Origin: Allium sativum
Lineage: Eukaryota > Streptophyta > Magnoliopsida > Asparagales > Amaryllidaceae
Length of the DNA: 64,000 bases
Assembly: GCA_030737875.1 (NCBI GenBank)
Contig: CM060912.1
Location: 883,647,199 to 883,711,198 of the forward strand
Direction of reading: 5' to 3'
This document shows positions 12,118 to 24,764 of the stretch, one piece after another. Below the pieces are notes generated by a model that saw only the letters and a program-made list of their open reading frames with translations, ran no database searches and was not told the DNA's origin. The position numbers and the translations under genes were made by a program. Position 1 is the stretch's first letter. Each line of letters opens with the position of its first letter.

Positions 12118-12245
12118 GCCTTCAGTTTCGTTCAGTCCCAGAACGAAGTGTATGGACGAGTGTTTGATAGAGTATTTCCAACAATCGCATATGTTGGTTT
12201 GTATAAATATATATGGTGGCGGAGAATTTATTCTCTCAGCATAAT
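12118..12245 (+). promoter_or_regulatory. Element E: conserved block with second TATA box
   Basis: GTTTCGTTCAGTCCCAGAACG (12127-12147) is followed by TATAAATATATAT (12202-12214) and GGCGGAGAATTTATTCTCT. The same block occurs in D (59045-59175) and B (31640-31770, 42170-42300). It is one of the best conserved parts between E and the younger LTRs and looks like a core promoter. Confidence 0.5.
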
Positions 12246-13200
12246 ATCCGTAATATATTTGTGCAATCAATTAGTGGTTAACGGATCTGATAATGTGACA
12301 TTCAAAGTGATTGTGCTATCAATGAATGGAAAGTAATCGTAGCCTCAACAACCGGGAAATGATAAAAATCGGGCAGGCAGCATATGGCTACGTGGGTAGC
12401 TCCCATTAGGGTGTATTATCACCAATCTAGAGAAATTCATTTAATTCCTTATTCTATTCGATGTTGTCCCATTCGGGAAAACGTTTGTTGATCCCAACCG
12501 TTGGTGATATACATTCGATACACTCAAGCGAAATGAGTTGTCGGTCATGTGTGGCCGGGTTGCAAGACGTTCTTATTGAACCCAGTGTATTCGCCTCTAG
12601 AGATACACTATCGGCAGGTAGTCCCATACCTTGTCATAGTTGGAAATTCATTACACAATAAGTGCTCGCAGTTTTGGTTGTATATTATGTATGTGGAGCG
12701 TGAGATGAAAGAATTCCACTAGATTTCTATTTATTTGATTTAGACACTATTATAATATCAAAAGGGTTTTGATATAAAGATTACCGTTTTCTTTCAAAAG
12801 GATTTTGAAAGTTAAGTCAAGCGTTTTGGATTCTCATAAGGGAAAAACCGGTTCCGTGTTATACAGTGTGGTTTTATGAGATATCATTTAGTTTCTCAAA
12901 CTGTTTTAAATCGTTTACTCATACCAGTCCCCTGACTGACCCAAAGTTTATTTTGTTTTGTTTTACCTAAACTCTTGGGTGCCCAAATTTGTATGGGCAA
13001 TCAAGTAGTTCAGGATTTTACAGATCTATCTAAAGGGGCTTGGAGCAGGAGGCTTCAGTGTTAGACATATAGTATTTTTATTTCCGCTGTGTTGTAAGTG
13101 TTGTACTCCGATAATTGTATGTTATACAGTTAAATTTTGGTATTTCAAAAATTATGAAATATTATATTTTGTTCCGCTGCGCTGTGAGATTCTGTGTTGT

Positions 13201-13393
13201 TATTTCTGTTCTTCTTCTACCTTTTTCTTCTAAAAAAATGATTCGTATTTCTGTGATATTTGGGTTGGACGTGCGGTGTATTTAGTCAACTCAGATAGTA
13301 CGGATTTGAGATTCATTACACATAAATTTACTCTTGATTATCTTCACCTAAATATACTAGGGAACTCCACAATTTTGTTTTAAATTAATTAAT

Positions 13394-13427
<34 letters not shown>

Positions 13428-14000
13428 CTCCAAATTGAAATAACTAACCTGCATCCTTGCTTACCAGCTTTCTAGATAATGATACTGACGTTTTCTTCTT
13501 GGTTCACTCCAAGCAGTAATAATACAAAAGGAAGAGAGTGTATCAACCATTTTGCTGTCATAAGCATTCCTACGAAACAAAGGTATTTTATATCCTAAAA
13601 TTTATTTGATTTCTCTATGGAAATGTTATAAAAAATCAAGTACTACATTCAGATAGAAAGAGAGAGGATTCATCTTAAATGTCTAATCGTAAGATAAACT
13701 CATTATTACAGCTTATTTATCTAATCGTAGGTTAAAGTCATCATAAAAAAATTATATTGATACGCGTGTAGTCTCCACTGACTTCCATGAAAAATGTTTC
13801 GATGAATTGACTAAGCACTTTTTTTTGCCTCCACCTATTTGTTTTTCTATGTTTTTATAAATATGTCTAAAAAGAAATTAGAGTATTAGCTTTGAATAGC
13901 ATACCTTACAACTTGCAAGATATTCTTTCTGTTTAACCAATGTAGGATCTCAGTACGTTTACCAAAATTATCCACATCTTCTAAATTTTATAACTTGTTA
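13201..14000. other. Non-coding spacer between E and F
   Basis: AT-rich sequence without a recognisable gene or element. It contains a TA microsatellite (13397-13426). The exact 3' limit of E within this stretch is uncertain. Confidence 0.6.
13397..13426. repeat. TA dinucleotide microsatellite
   Basis: An uninterrupted run of about 15 TA units. Confidence 0.9.
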
Positions 14001-14612
14001 TGCAAGAAGATTGCCCGAATGCGGAAGCAGAATAAAAAAGATCTTGATTTGCCAATTGAGCATCAATCTAATCTGATATCAATTATTCTATTACATCAAA
14101 CAAATAGTAAATAACTATAATAGAGAAACAAAGAGACACACAATATTTATATTGGTTCCACTATCATCGAGATAGTGTATGTCCAGTCTAAAAGAGAGAG
14201 ATTTTATTTCATATAAGAGAATTACAAGAGATTACCAAATAAGAGTTTACATATCCAAACCTTAAATAGGCTTAGCAAGAAGAGACACCATTGGGGATCA
14301 CATGCTCCATGCCAGGATGGGTTTACACTAAAGTTTACCCCTCAATATATAGCTAGTACAAATCTATGTGAGTCATCAATTAAATTACCAACATATGGTA
14401 ATAAGATAATGGAAGCAAGTTACCATAGCAACAAATGTGCAAACATGGTGAAAGTAAATCAATCCGTTCCTTTAGCATAGATGAAAGAAATTAATGCCTG
14501 CATTTATTTCTTTCCATCTCATGCAAATGCAATCAATTAATTCATGCATTTCCATATTAAACAAATATTTACTTTCCATTTATTTGTGATTTTGTATCAC
14601 CTAAATTTAACA
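14001..14612 (-). repeat. Element F: 3' LTR
   Basis: A 612 bp copy matching 15591-16200. It begins on the minus strand with TGTTAAATTTAGG after the purine-rich AAGGTGGAG and ends with CAATCTTCTTGCA. Confidence 0.85.
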
Positions 14613-15590
14613 CTCCACCTTAATGCAAAATCACATATCTTCAACACCCCATCTTCAATCAAATTCTCTTCACATCATAAAACTCTTCAACAAAACTCCA
14701 CCTTAAATTAAAATCTCACAATGAGATAAAAAAAACAAAAATGAATATTTGCCAAATGGGTTCCAGCAAAGCTAACCTCCATCACATCATATTAACGAGA
14801 TCAGACTATGTCCCGGCCCGCTAACAAATTGTTGCAAATATCCAGATAAAATAAAAGGCAGATTCCAAAATAATCTCAACACTACCAAGGCCAAAAATAA
14901 TTCTCTCCATCACCAATTCAAAAAACAGAGTCAAAATCAAAAACTCAGTATGCAAGATAATTTTATTTGCTTCCACATACCTACATGTAGCACCTCCTTT
15001 AAGATGGCATCACAAAATCGATTATGTATCACCGTGGCACCAAATCCCCCAAAATCAGCTTTATAAACTGAGCTCTCTAAGACGGCGTTAAAAAGTCGAT
15101 AAGTCTTATTGGCGTAAAAATCCATCATCAAAATCAGCTACATCAGATACAATTTCTAAACCCAATGGTCCCTTCAACACATAAAACTCTTTATCACCTA
15201 AATCTCATACAATGCAAGCACTTCTCAACTGAACTTGAAGTTATACAAAGTCCTCAAACACTTGGAAAGGTCGCTAACACCTCCAGCGGTTCGTCTTTGG
15301 TCGCTACCACCTCTAAGCAATTTCTCCAAGCTGTTTTCTACGAAGTCGCATTCTTTTGGAGTGGCATTGTTGAACCAACATATAACTCCACCTTAGTGAG
15401 AATCCAAAGCTCAAGCTACATCAAAGTTCCAAGCCTGGAACACTCTTCTCTCTCAGCATAATCTTCTCCACCAAAATCTCCTTTTCCCCAAAATAGTAAT
15501 AGTATAACCACCACTAAATCTACCAACCTTTGTAGAAATAATTGATGCACAATTTAAAACAAATCGCCTTGCTTTGATACCAATTTGCCG
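14613..15590 (-). other. Element F: non-coding interior
   Basis: About 980 bp between the LTRs. Open frames are at most about 100 codons on either strand and show no retroviral motif. Its two ends carry the purine tract (about 14613-14621) and the primer site (15571-15582). Confidence 0.7.
15571..15582 (-). other. Element F: primer binding site
   Basis: The minus strand reads TGGTATCAAAGC, one base different from the usual initiator-Met site TGGTATCAGAGC. It lies eight bases beyond the LTR end. Confidence 0.7.
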
Positions 15591-16200
15591 TGTGAGAAGA
15601 TTGCGCGAATGCGAAAACACAATAAACAAGATCTAGATTTGCCAATTGAACATCAATCTAATCTGATAGCAATTATTCTATTACATCAAACAAATAGTAA
15701 ATAACTATAACAGAGAAACAAAGAGACACACAATATTTATATTGGTTCCACTATCATCGAGATAGGGTACGTCCAGTCCAAAAGAGAGAGATTTTATTCC
15801 ATATGAGAGAATTACAAGAGATTACAAAATAAGAGTCTACATATACAAACCTCAAATAGGCTTAACAAGAAGTGACACCATTAGGGATCACTGGCTCTAT
15901 GCCAGGATAGGTTTACACTAAAGTCTACCCCTCAATATATAGCCAGTGCAAATCTTTGTGAGTCATCAATTAAATTACCAACATATGGTAATAAGATAAT
16001 GGAGACAAATTACCATAGCAACAAATGTTCAAACATAGAAAGTAAATCAATCTATTTCTTTAGCATAGGTGGAAGAAATTAATGCCTGCATTTATTTCTT
16101 TCCATATTATGCAAATGCAATCAATTAATACATGCATTTCCATATTAACCAAATATTTACTTTCCATCTATTTGTGATTTTGTATCACCTAAATTTAACA
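15591..16200 (-). repeat. Element F: 5' LTR
   Basis: A 610 bp direct repeat of 14001-14612 with numerous substitutions. It ends (minus strand) with CAATCTTCTCACA next to the primer site. Confidence 0.85.
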
Positions 16201-16552
16201 TAACTAAATACATATTACGTGATAAGGCCCAGAAAAAAGAAAATCAACTTCCTAATAACATGGATATTGACTTTGTTACCTTTTACTTCTTTTTTTGTAA
16301 TATGCATTTATACATGCACTGTTTGTTATTTATATATTCCATGCATCGTATTATTACTATACTGTATTCTAATTAAAACACAGTAGTTAGTATTTCACAT
16401 ATTGATTTCTTTTGTTATTTGTTATTTTGTACATATTATAAGTTATCAAAACGAATCCCGGCCATACCATCTTGACATAACTTGTTGATTTTCTTCCAGT
16501 TTACTAAGCTTACTACCAGAAATAGAAGAATCCCAATTTTAGAGAAACAAGC
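16201..16552. other. Non-coding spacer between F and G
   Basis: AT-rich sequence in which I recognise no gene, repeat or element end. Confidence 0.5.
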
Positions 16553-16825
16553 TGTAACACCCCGTAATTCTGTTAATATTAATATTCACAAATTTAAGAG
16601 TAACTAATCTCAGACGTGAGAATTGTGGGAAACGGGTTGCGCCATTGTGTTCATCTCGGAATTCTGGTTGAAATAGAGTCCGAGTTTGCGTGAATTGGAC
16701 TTCGTATGAAGAAGTTATGGCCATCGGAAGTTTCAGAAAATTCAAAACAGCTCGCAGGAAATTTAAAATTCAAACTGAAAGTGCAGAAGCGGGCTGGGCG
16801 GGAAAAATTCCCACCCAGGCAGGTC

Positions 16826-16884
16826 GACTAGGGAGTCGACACTAGTGTCGACCTCCCCCCCCAGGTCGACTATAGTGTCGACCT
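16826..16884. promoter_or_regulatory. Cluster of GTCGAC palindromes upstream of the G promoter
   Basis: Four GTCGAC sites lie within 60 bp. GTCGACACTAGTGTCGAC (16835-16852) is a perfect 18 bp palindrome, and 16863-16884 is a near-perfect second one around TATAG. The cluster lies about 130-190 bp upstream of the TATA box and could bind a dimeric factor or form a cruciform. Function is not known. Confidence 0.45.
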
Positions 16885-17012
16885 GGTCAGTCGGCTAGGG
16901 TTTTGGCTGAGCCTGTTTTTGACTGAGTGATGACCCATTAGGGTTTTGACCTAATCTGGTTGGCTGAGATTAGTCCTGAGTTGATCTGACGGTCCAAATA
17001 AAACCTAAACTC

Positions 17013-17020
17013 TATAAATA
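17013..17020 (+). promoter_or_regulatory. Element G: TATA box
   Basis: TATAAATA occurs in AACTCTATAAATACCTAGG, followed about 25-30 bases later by CTCTCACCC, a plausible plant initiator. The position within the LTR (about 460 bp from its start) resembles the first promoter of the other LTRs. Confidence 0.5.
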
Positions 17021-18055
17021 CCTAGGTAGTCTCTCACCCTAATTCATATGAAAAATAGATTAGCTACCGTCATACCGCCACCAACTAAGAAGGAAGAAAA
17101 GCTAATTCAATTCTAATCCTACTCAACTCTAAAGCAAATCTAGGCTATCTTTTCTCTTCTAAATTTTGAGTGTGATGATCTTAACAAGATTATTATTATT
17201 TTAATTAGGTTAAGTCATGAATGGATTATGAGTAGATAATGTGAATTGTCATATATGCGTTGTTGTAACTCTTATGCTATCATGTATGTTATAAATCCTA
17301 TGCTATGTGGTGATGATATCCTATATGTTGTAAATCATGCTATGATGATGTTATGTTTGTTGAGAGTTTCTATGCTAAGTTGTGATGAATCATACATGCT
17401 AAAAAGCCATGATTTTACTATCTATGCTAATTAGTTCATGTTAATCAAATCATGATGTTGATATTATTTGGTTAATGTTGATCTATATGACAAGTCACAT
17501 ATGAAAGTTTAGGATGATTAGTAAAAAGTTATGAACATATGCCATGACATCTATTATGACATCTAGAATTATGCTATGACATATGTGAAATTCTATGCTA
17601 GTTCATACCATCATTATGTTTCCTAAAACCCCATATGCAAGTTTATACATAAATTTGGGTTATGATCATATCATGTAAATTGTGACATTTAACAAGTTGA
17701 CACCTTTAGATCCTTAACATGTGTAGTTTATGCAAGTTTCACCCCTATTATGATTAGATTCATTTTAATTGTCTATATGTTGTGATGATTTATCTCTGTG
17801 CTATGAGTTAGACTATTCGAGTCTAACGTATATTCTGCGTTGAATAAGCGAACGTATAAACGTGGGGTAGGGGTTATATTAAGGATTTAATATAAAGAAG
17901 TTGGGGTGCAATTGATATGATTTTGCATGCCATGAGTGGATGACCATAATTGAGTCAATTATGGGCATCATTAAAAGTGGACTTAATTAATAATTTGAAT
18001 AGGGAATTATTAAAACTGGGGTAAAAGATTATAAGTGATAATCAATGCTTAGGAC

Positions 18056-18270
18056 ACGAGGTTGGACTCGTTTGTGACGTAAACCTGCCCGGACCAGCCC
18101 GACAAATCCAGTGGTCACAAATGTCAGCCCAATGTGAGATGTCCTAGGCCTAAACTAAAGCATAACAGTTGTAAAGACACGAGGTTAGACTCTTTTATGG
18201 TGTAAGACTGCCCGGACCCACCCGGCAAATCCAATTGCCATAAATGCCAATCTAATGTGAGAGGTCTTTA
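18056..18270 (+). repeat. Diverged tandem duplication of about 120 bp in G
   Basis: Two copies share ACACGAGGTT(G/A)GACTC, CTGCCCGGACC, CGGCAAATCCA-like and AATGTGAGA(T/G)GTC landmarks (18056-18150 and 18178-18270). Confidence 0.65.
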
Positions 18271-18815
18271 TGAGGTTATGGCCTGAATGAATTAAGAAAT
18301 ACTTAACCAGCTAAACATGTAAGGTGGGACATGGCGGTTAAGTAGGTGCCTTGGGTGGCATGAGGAATCTAGTGGGTGCCCTTAGTGGCATGTGAAATAC
18401 AATTAGTAAGACTTAACCAAACACACATGTAAATGAACATGACTAAGAGGATTAATTGGGATGTACTAGTGGACAAGCTTAGGTGGGTAGCTTGTGGGGG
18501 CCCATTTCAATCAGTAACCCAAACGTATCTTGTGGGCTCGACCCAAATCGAGGACGGGACACGCATGCTGGGCTTGACTATAAGAGGTCAAAACGGGGAG
18601 CGGTGGCAACGCAAGTCCAATGGGTTTCAAATGCGTGTGTGGACCCGGGCTGGTAGGTAAGACGTTGTTGCATCGTGTAGGTATAAGCCGTGCATTCTCA
18701 AGTTGTATCTGGTTGCCACTTTAGGGGAGTGATACACCCCACTGTGGGGCCAGCACGGGTATCTACGAGTAGGGAGCCGACCGAAAGTGGGTATTGGGGT
18801 ACACCTAGTGGAGAT

Positions 18816-20229
18816 TGTTAGATTTTATGCCCTAGAGGCAATTCAGTTGATGAGATTGATAACACTGTTAATGTTATTATTTTATTTGGAATAAAATATT
18901 ATTCTATTATATTGTATTTACTGCGTAATATAAATAATAATATAATAGAAGTCCTTAGAATAATAATATGGAATTATATAGTTCGAGTAAGACTGAATTT
19001 GAAATTATATAATCATTAAGTATTATAATTCTTAAATGTCCCTAGTCGAGTTTTATTGTTTATATAGGACGACAGTAAAACGTTGAGACTAGTATACTGA
19101 TTGACTGAAGATCACATCTCATTGATCATTAATATACGTGATATTAAAGTCAAGATATAAATACGTATTGGAGAATAGCGTATTGGGCTGACCCGCCGTG
19201 AGATAACTACATGGAATATAATTAAAAAGTATCATAAGTTGTTGTCATAGTGATAGTGATATAATGGTCCTCAGACCTGAAATCATTATAATTTTATTCG
19301 AGGATATTTGTGTTTTGATATCATCTAAAGTTATTTCGTAACAGAGTAATGATAACGGTGATTATTGGATATATCTAGAATCGAATATAAATTATGAATG
19401 ATCTAGATGGAATTTAACCCTATGATACATTCGTAGTGATATCCACGGGCATGTTGATTGAGTGAGACTGTGAAATGCATGGCCGTGCTCAGATATTGAT
19501 TTGTTCTAAACAGTCTACTCATTGATCAAGAAAACAGATTAAATTATAATGAGGATGATACGATCCATGACTCCAGTTTAATCTTGGATATAACGGTTAA
19601 AAGGACTAAATTATATTGATACACTATTCACAAAGGTCATATCGAATCATTGATATTGTTGTAGCTTGGGTAGCAGTGATGTACTACTAAGTGCCGCTCA
19701 CTATTTACAGTTTAAGTGTTTAAATTGTTGCCAACGCTTCAACAACCTATAGGGTCACACATATAGGTGTTGCAAATGGAGAGAGAATTTAATTAAAGGA
19801 AATCAAAAATTAGTTTTGACTAATTCCTTTTGAACGGGTATAAGGGTTAGAAATATCTATTAGGTTTGTCTCTTTATAAAGGAATGATAAGGCCGCATCG
19901 TTTATACACATTACTCAGAAAACTAAATCAGATTTTACAAACCCTAGATCTCGTTCAAATTAAATCGGCTAGTACCGAATCTTCAATCTTCGATTTCGAT
20001 TGTCGTTCTCGAGGGCATCACCTGTGGATCTCCAATAGAGGTGCTCGAAATTCAAGCACTTGATTCGATCAGATCTGGAATTTGATTCAACGATTAAAGT
20101 TAGGGCTTCGTTCGATCTTGCTATTCAAAGAAGAAAGGTACCTGTTTTGATTTAATTTTGTTCGATTTTCACAACTAGGGTTTCTGATTTTAATTGATTC
20201 CGCTGCAATTCGATCCTAAATTTCTATCA
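18816..20229 (+). repeat. Element H: copia-like 5' LTR, about 1.4 kb
   Basis: It begins TGTTAGATTTTATGCCCTAG, a terminus I associate with plant Ty1/copia elements, and ends TTTCTATCA just before TGTTATCAGAGC, a primer-site-like sequence. The last third is of higher GC content and ends with a pyrimidine/AT leader. The bases before it (AGTGGAGAT) resemble a polypurine tract, which leaves some doubt whether this is a 5' or 3' LTR. The partner LTR is not in the window. Confidence 0.6.
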
Positions 20230-21581
20230 ATGTTATCAGAGCTATGTTATACGAATTCAAACAATTTGGGTTAAATCGTTTAATTCATCTTGAATGAATA
20301 TGCATAGGCTTGCGAAATCGAAAGTGTTGAGAACAATAATTTAATTTTGATTTGAACCATAAAACGTGAATACTCAAATCAACCCAGAAATTGTTTCTGT
20401 GTAAATAGGATTTTATATTCGACATAGAATCCTAAAGTGAATTAATGGTTAAATTCGAGTTGAGTATCTTATATTTACATTTACCATGTTCTGTTATATA
20501 CTAGGACTTTTTAATAAAGTTATGAACTTTGGATTGTCAAATTAGGGATTAAATATTTTTTTGTAAATATGTTTTTCCTGATATATCCTGACTATTAATT
20601 GATCTTTCTGATCTTATAATCTAGTTATATGATTAGATAATGAATTTTTTTTACTGACTGATAAGAAGTTGTATACACATATAAGTGATTTGTTCTACAA
20701 GTTACATAGCAGTTTCTATTATTCCAGTTAGACTGGATTTATAATCGTATTTATATTTATATGATGCCTTTTATATTGCATACTGATACAAAGTGTAAAA
20801 GGGGAAGTCATAAATTAATATATGACATATTAACTGTAAAAATTAAACATGATTTTGAATAATAGTCATTTTCTAATAAATAGAGAATAGATAATGCTGT
20901 TGTCATTCATGAATTAATCTTGGATTTAATTTCCAATTTTGATTTGCTCCTCATATATACATACTAATTATGATGTTGTATGTATTAAAATTGGATTTGG
21001 CTTTATTGTTTGGAATATGATTCAAGATATAATTTTGCTAAAATCTTGTTTGCATAAGCAGGACGTTTTAAATTCATTTATAATTTGTAAATTGTTTACA
21101 TATTAAACTTGCAGCAGTTCAAGTCTAATAAAAGTACTTCCTTTTAGTATATAATTATATAGCTGATCAAATGTTGGTTCAGTATTATGATATTGTAAGA
21201 AAAGTCATGTATACATGAAACTGATCTGTATTCATTGATTAATACCATTGTTATCTTGGTGGATGATCATTATTGCATCAATGATTTTGAATCATCTTGA
21301 ATCTTGGGATTGTATATTACATATATATATATAGATAAAGTTTTTTCTAACTATACTGATCATATATGTATATTGATATTTGAACTGTAAATTTGATTTA
21401 CAGATATCCTACAACAATTTAGAGTTGGAAATATAAAATTTGTGAATTTTATTAGATCAAAAGTTGTATCTAAATAATTGAATTCTGTATTTGATATAGT
21501 AATTCTAATATATACATATATATAAATATACACACAAATATACATATATAAATCCGTAGTTATTTATGAATTAACTCTGTT

Positions 21582-21608
21582 TATATATATATATATATAT
21601 ATATATAT
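21582..21608. repeat. TA dinucleotide microsatellite
   Basis: An uninterrupted TA run inside element H; a shorter one lies at 21976-21993. Confidence 0.9.
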
Positions 21609-23105
21609 GATATATGTATTCTGTTAGATCCCATGAATATGGTATAGATTGTAAACAGTATATCAAAAATGTATGTTTTTGCATCAATGAACTATTTGAT
21701 TATTCTAAATACTATAATCATTAAGTAATTGGTACAAATTCATTGATGCAAGGATATATAAAGATATCCATAAACATATACCCTTGGCAAGTATGGCCTG
21801 CCTTAATTATATATGTCTGCATATCCCGAATTCTGGATCGACATACATTGATGATTCATAATTGCATGTTTATCATATAATTGCTTGATATATATATTCA
21901 GATGAAAGGGAGTTGAATTTGTTTCGGTTGGTTTACATGTCAGGATAGATGTATATTTGATATACATATATACAGATATATATATATATATATTGAATAT
22001 TTAAAATACTATTTATTGTTCAAAAGTTTCATTGCAGATTTGGCTTGTAATTTAACACCCTTAATTTGTTACCATTGCATATATGTATTATTGGGTGAAC
22101 TTATACTGTCACATATTTTAAACTGTAAGTCAGTATATTAGTTTATCAAAGTTAACAAAACTTATGATTGATTTTAGATCAGTACAAAAGTTTTAAAGCA
22201 ACTTATTGATAAAGTTTTGGGCTTGTATTATGATTTTGTTTCAAAATTTCTAATCAAGCCATGACATAGAGAATTTGAAATCTGAATGGTTATTTTGAAT
22301 AACATTGGTAAATACATATAAATTTAATCATCCCAAATACAATATCATGTTGCGGATACTAATTGTATTCTGATAATGTATGTTAACATATATGCTAATA
22401 GCAGCATAAATGTACATTTATATGAAAGGAGTTTCATAACATAAGGATAGTTGATCTGCTGCTATATTAACATCTCCTGTAAATGTAATTCTACTATAAA
22501 TTTGTTTAGATTATGTGATGCTATTATGCACAATCTTGAACACATATTTCTAGCTTATAGATGATAATGACATTAATTATAAATATGTTCGAATGTTTTG
22601 GACCTGTTTTTGTACTGATTAAATAAAGGACATTAGATGCACCTGATATATGTATTCATTATGTTTCATTTCAAAATGTTTGAATATGAAAGGGGTACAT
22701 AGGGTATAATACTTGCTAATTATAAAACATTAACCACCTGTAAAGCATGTACATTCCAAGATCAATATGACTCATTGTTAGTATAAAATCAGAAAATCAT
22801 ATTTTTTGGTTGATTGAATCATTAACTTCATTTTAGGATTTGATTCTAAGTTTAAACCAATGATAAAATTATGCTTTAAAATTTAACTAGTTTGACTTCA
22901 TTATGAATGATAAATCTTGGTTAAATGATCATTAGTAACGACAGTTCGGATATGTGTGACACAGTAAGCACATATGACGTTTTAATGGTTAAATGTTTTC
23001 TGATATGTTTTATATGAAGTAAATGTATTTCGGTTATGTATAATCTTATAATATTTCATATATAATTACTAAAATCTTTGTGTGTGACATGGATGATTAC
23101 ATAAA

Positions 23106-23110
23106 TATAC
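23106..23110. repeat. Target site duplication of element C, left copy
   Basis: TATAC directly precedes the LTR end at 23111 and is repeated at 51301-51305 directly after the other end. A 5 bp duplication is typical of Ty3/gypsy integration. Confidence 0.9.
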
Positions 23111-23459
23111 TGTAACACCCCACGTCCGTTAGTGTCACTCACAAAGGGAATGCACTAAGTTCTGTGGAGCATTTTGGGTAAAAGATGCAGATAAATTACA
23201 AGACAGACAAATTATTAAACAGTGGAAAATAGAACTTTGCTTTATTGATAAAATAGTCTGTACAAGATTCTTTTACAATATCAGAGTATCAACTGTCTTT
23301 ATAAAATAAAGAAGCATGAAAATACATTTATATATTCCCCAATGTAGCAAGAGCCAGCCATAGCATCTGGAAGAGAATCCAAAGACAACTTCGTCAAATC
23401 TTTAAGCTGGGAAAGAGCAACGGACCAGTCTAATCCTGAGTTATACTATTCCCTCCTCA

Positions 23460-23520
23460 ACTACCTGGGGGGGGGGGGGGGGAACGAAAGAAAAGAAGAC
23501 GAAAGAAAAACGGAGTCAGA
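23460..23520 (-). other. Element C 3' LTR: candidate 3' splice site with poly-C tract
   Basis: On the minus strand a long CT-rich stretch (TTTTTCTTTCGTCTTC and onward), then about 16 consecutive C, leads into CAG|GTAG with the AG ending at 23465. This is a textbook polypyrimidine tract plus acceptor. The other copy (AG ending at 30226) has a shorter C run, so the tract length varies. Confidence 0.5.
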
Positions 23521-24764
23521 CATAAAGCCTGAGTAAGTTCAGTAACTTCTAGCATGTGAACATGGAAAAACAAAACGACATGAATTAACTGAATACAAGA
23601 TTACACCATGACGATAAGGTCAACAAGATTAGACAAGGTAGTCACAAGATATGCTAAGATGACTGGATACGCTCTAATAATTTCGCAGCTTCGCTATTTC
23701 CTTGTTATACCGGTTTCTATATCTCTGCACCACCTAACTAGTGTTCAACTAGTAACGATAACGTGATCCCAACCCCTGTAGTTTCCATTGTCTTCAGGCA
23801 TACATTTATTATTTATTACCTAGATCTAGTCTAGGGTTTTCTATCAAGTGCTTTCTAGATTTAACTATAGTTTTACGCTATCTGCTGAACGCTTTTCGAG
23901 TTCAGGGTTTATGCCACCTAGTCCAACTAGGGATTACGCTACCTGTCGAACAATGCTCCCAAGTCTAGGACACACTACCTAGAGTGGTATATGTTCCTAG
24001 GCTTCCCCACGCATGTATCGCGAATCGTTATCGCTTGTCTAGATGCACATGTCCTGTAATGTGCGATCCGAGTCCTGTGACAGGGCAAATCAAGGAATAC
24101 AGAACTCGGTCGGGAGCTTTCAGATATCTGCCGATGTAGATGCTAAGGTCTGTTTTTATTCCAGTGGCTATGGTCCCACTTGACCCCTCCCTCAGCTAAT
24201 GAAAGGCACACCTTGTAAAATGAGAAATAAGCCGGCCCCCGGTGCCCCACTATCCTATGGCCATCCGCAACCATAACTAGATAGCAAGTATATGGTCTTT
24301 TGGAGTTCTCCGCCTTTCCGCTTCACGTATCTCGATTGACTCAAGATGGATGGTAGACGACGAGTTGCTATCACAGGGCTACCGTCTTCTCGCCGAATCA
24401 CGCTGGTCCATCCTAGTCTTTAGGTTGCCACATATATATTGCAACCAAGGCATACCCTCGGTTCTTCTAACGCAGACCATAACCTCTGTGAGCCCAGGAT
24501 GATCATCTGCAGCCTCACAGAGGGATACCAAGAGTACCCTCACGTCCCCTCGAAGCCTCGGGCTTTGTAACCCAATTCGTTGGAGCCTTCTTAAAACCAG
24601 ATGGATGTCCTCTCCTTCGTGTTATACTAAGAATTACTACTTAGTTCTACTAACTAAGGTTTACCACTTAGTTTCCAAATTCCTTGTTTTCTTAACTAAG
24701 TTTTACTACTTAGTCCCTTTTTCAACTGAGGTTTACTACTTAGTTTTCTTTCTCGCCAGGTTGG

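Larger units (their letters stand above)
6785..13200 (+). mobile_element. Element E: ancient, diverged long LTR, 5' end cut by A
   Basis: Scattered blocks match the LTRs of D and B in the same order and orientation: an early TATA box (7157), a TA run (8510), a tandem-repeat zone (8750-10150), a CAGTTCGTAAATT block (10376), a GGGAGGTTATGGCG block (11203), a GTTTCGTTCAG...CCAGAACG block (12127-12145) with a second TATA box, and the TTGGGTGCCC motif (12975) with a possible acceptor at 13023. Conservation between blocks is weak. The start is missing, presumably because A inserted there, and the 3' end and any primer site are not identifiable. It may be a solo LTR. Confidence 0.5.
14001..16200 (-). 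mobile_element. Element F: small non-coding LTR retrotransposon, 2.2 kb
   Basis: Two direct repeats of about 610 bp (14001-14612 and 15591-16200) flank a 978 bp interior. On the minus strand the LTR opens with TGTTAAATTTAGG and ends in CA. A primer-site-like TGGTATCAAAGC lies beside the right copy and AAGGTGGAG, a short polypurine tract, beside the left copy. This fixes the orientation as minus. The interior has no gag-pol, so the element is non-autonomous, like TRIM or small-LARD elements. The LTRs differ at many sites and no clean 5 bp target duplication remains, so it is older than B, C or D. Confidence 0.85.
16553..18815 (+). repeat. Element G: 5' piece of a TGTAACACCCC-type LTR
   Basis: It starts with TGTAACACCCCGTAATTCTG, the same terminus as LTR C but in plus orientation, and then diverges. 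It has a GTCGAC palindrome cluster upstream of a TATA box (17013), a CT-rich leader, an ATG/TATG-rich low-complexity stretch (17240-17600), and a ~120 bp duplication (18056-18270). No LTR end or primer site is seen before 18816, where the copia-like LTR H begins, so G was probably cut by insertion of H. It has no coding sequence. Confidence 0.6.
20230..23110 (+). mobile_element. Element H: non-coding interior, left part
   Basis: About 2.9 kb of very AT-rich sequence after the primer site (20231-20242, TGTTATCAGAGC, one mismatch to TGGTATCAGAGC). I see no gag-pol remnant in any frame; the longest open frames are short and without motifs. It contains TA runs at 21582-21608 and 21976-21993. The element continues at 51301 after the inserted C (target duplication TATAC on both sides). 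Confidence 0.55.

Noticed and set aside
11608..12270. 220-codon open frame on the minus strand
   Set aside because: It is antisense to LTR E, AT-rich, crosses the hairpin and the conserved TATA block, and shows no domain. The LGLNETEGT string shared with antisense B is explained by conserved non-coding DNA.
18816..20229. Reading H as a 3' LTR because AGTGGAGAT before it resembles a polypurine tract
   Set aside because: A primer-site-like TGTTATCAGAGC directly after the LTR favours a 5' LTR; the alternative is kept as a stated doubt.
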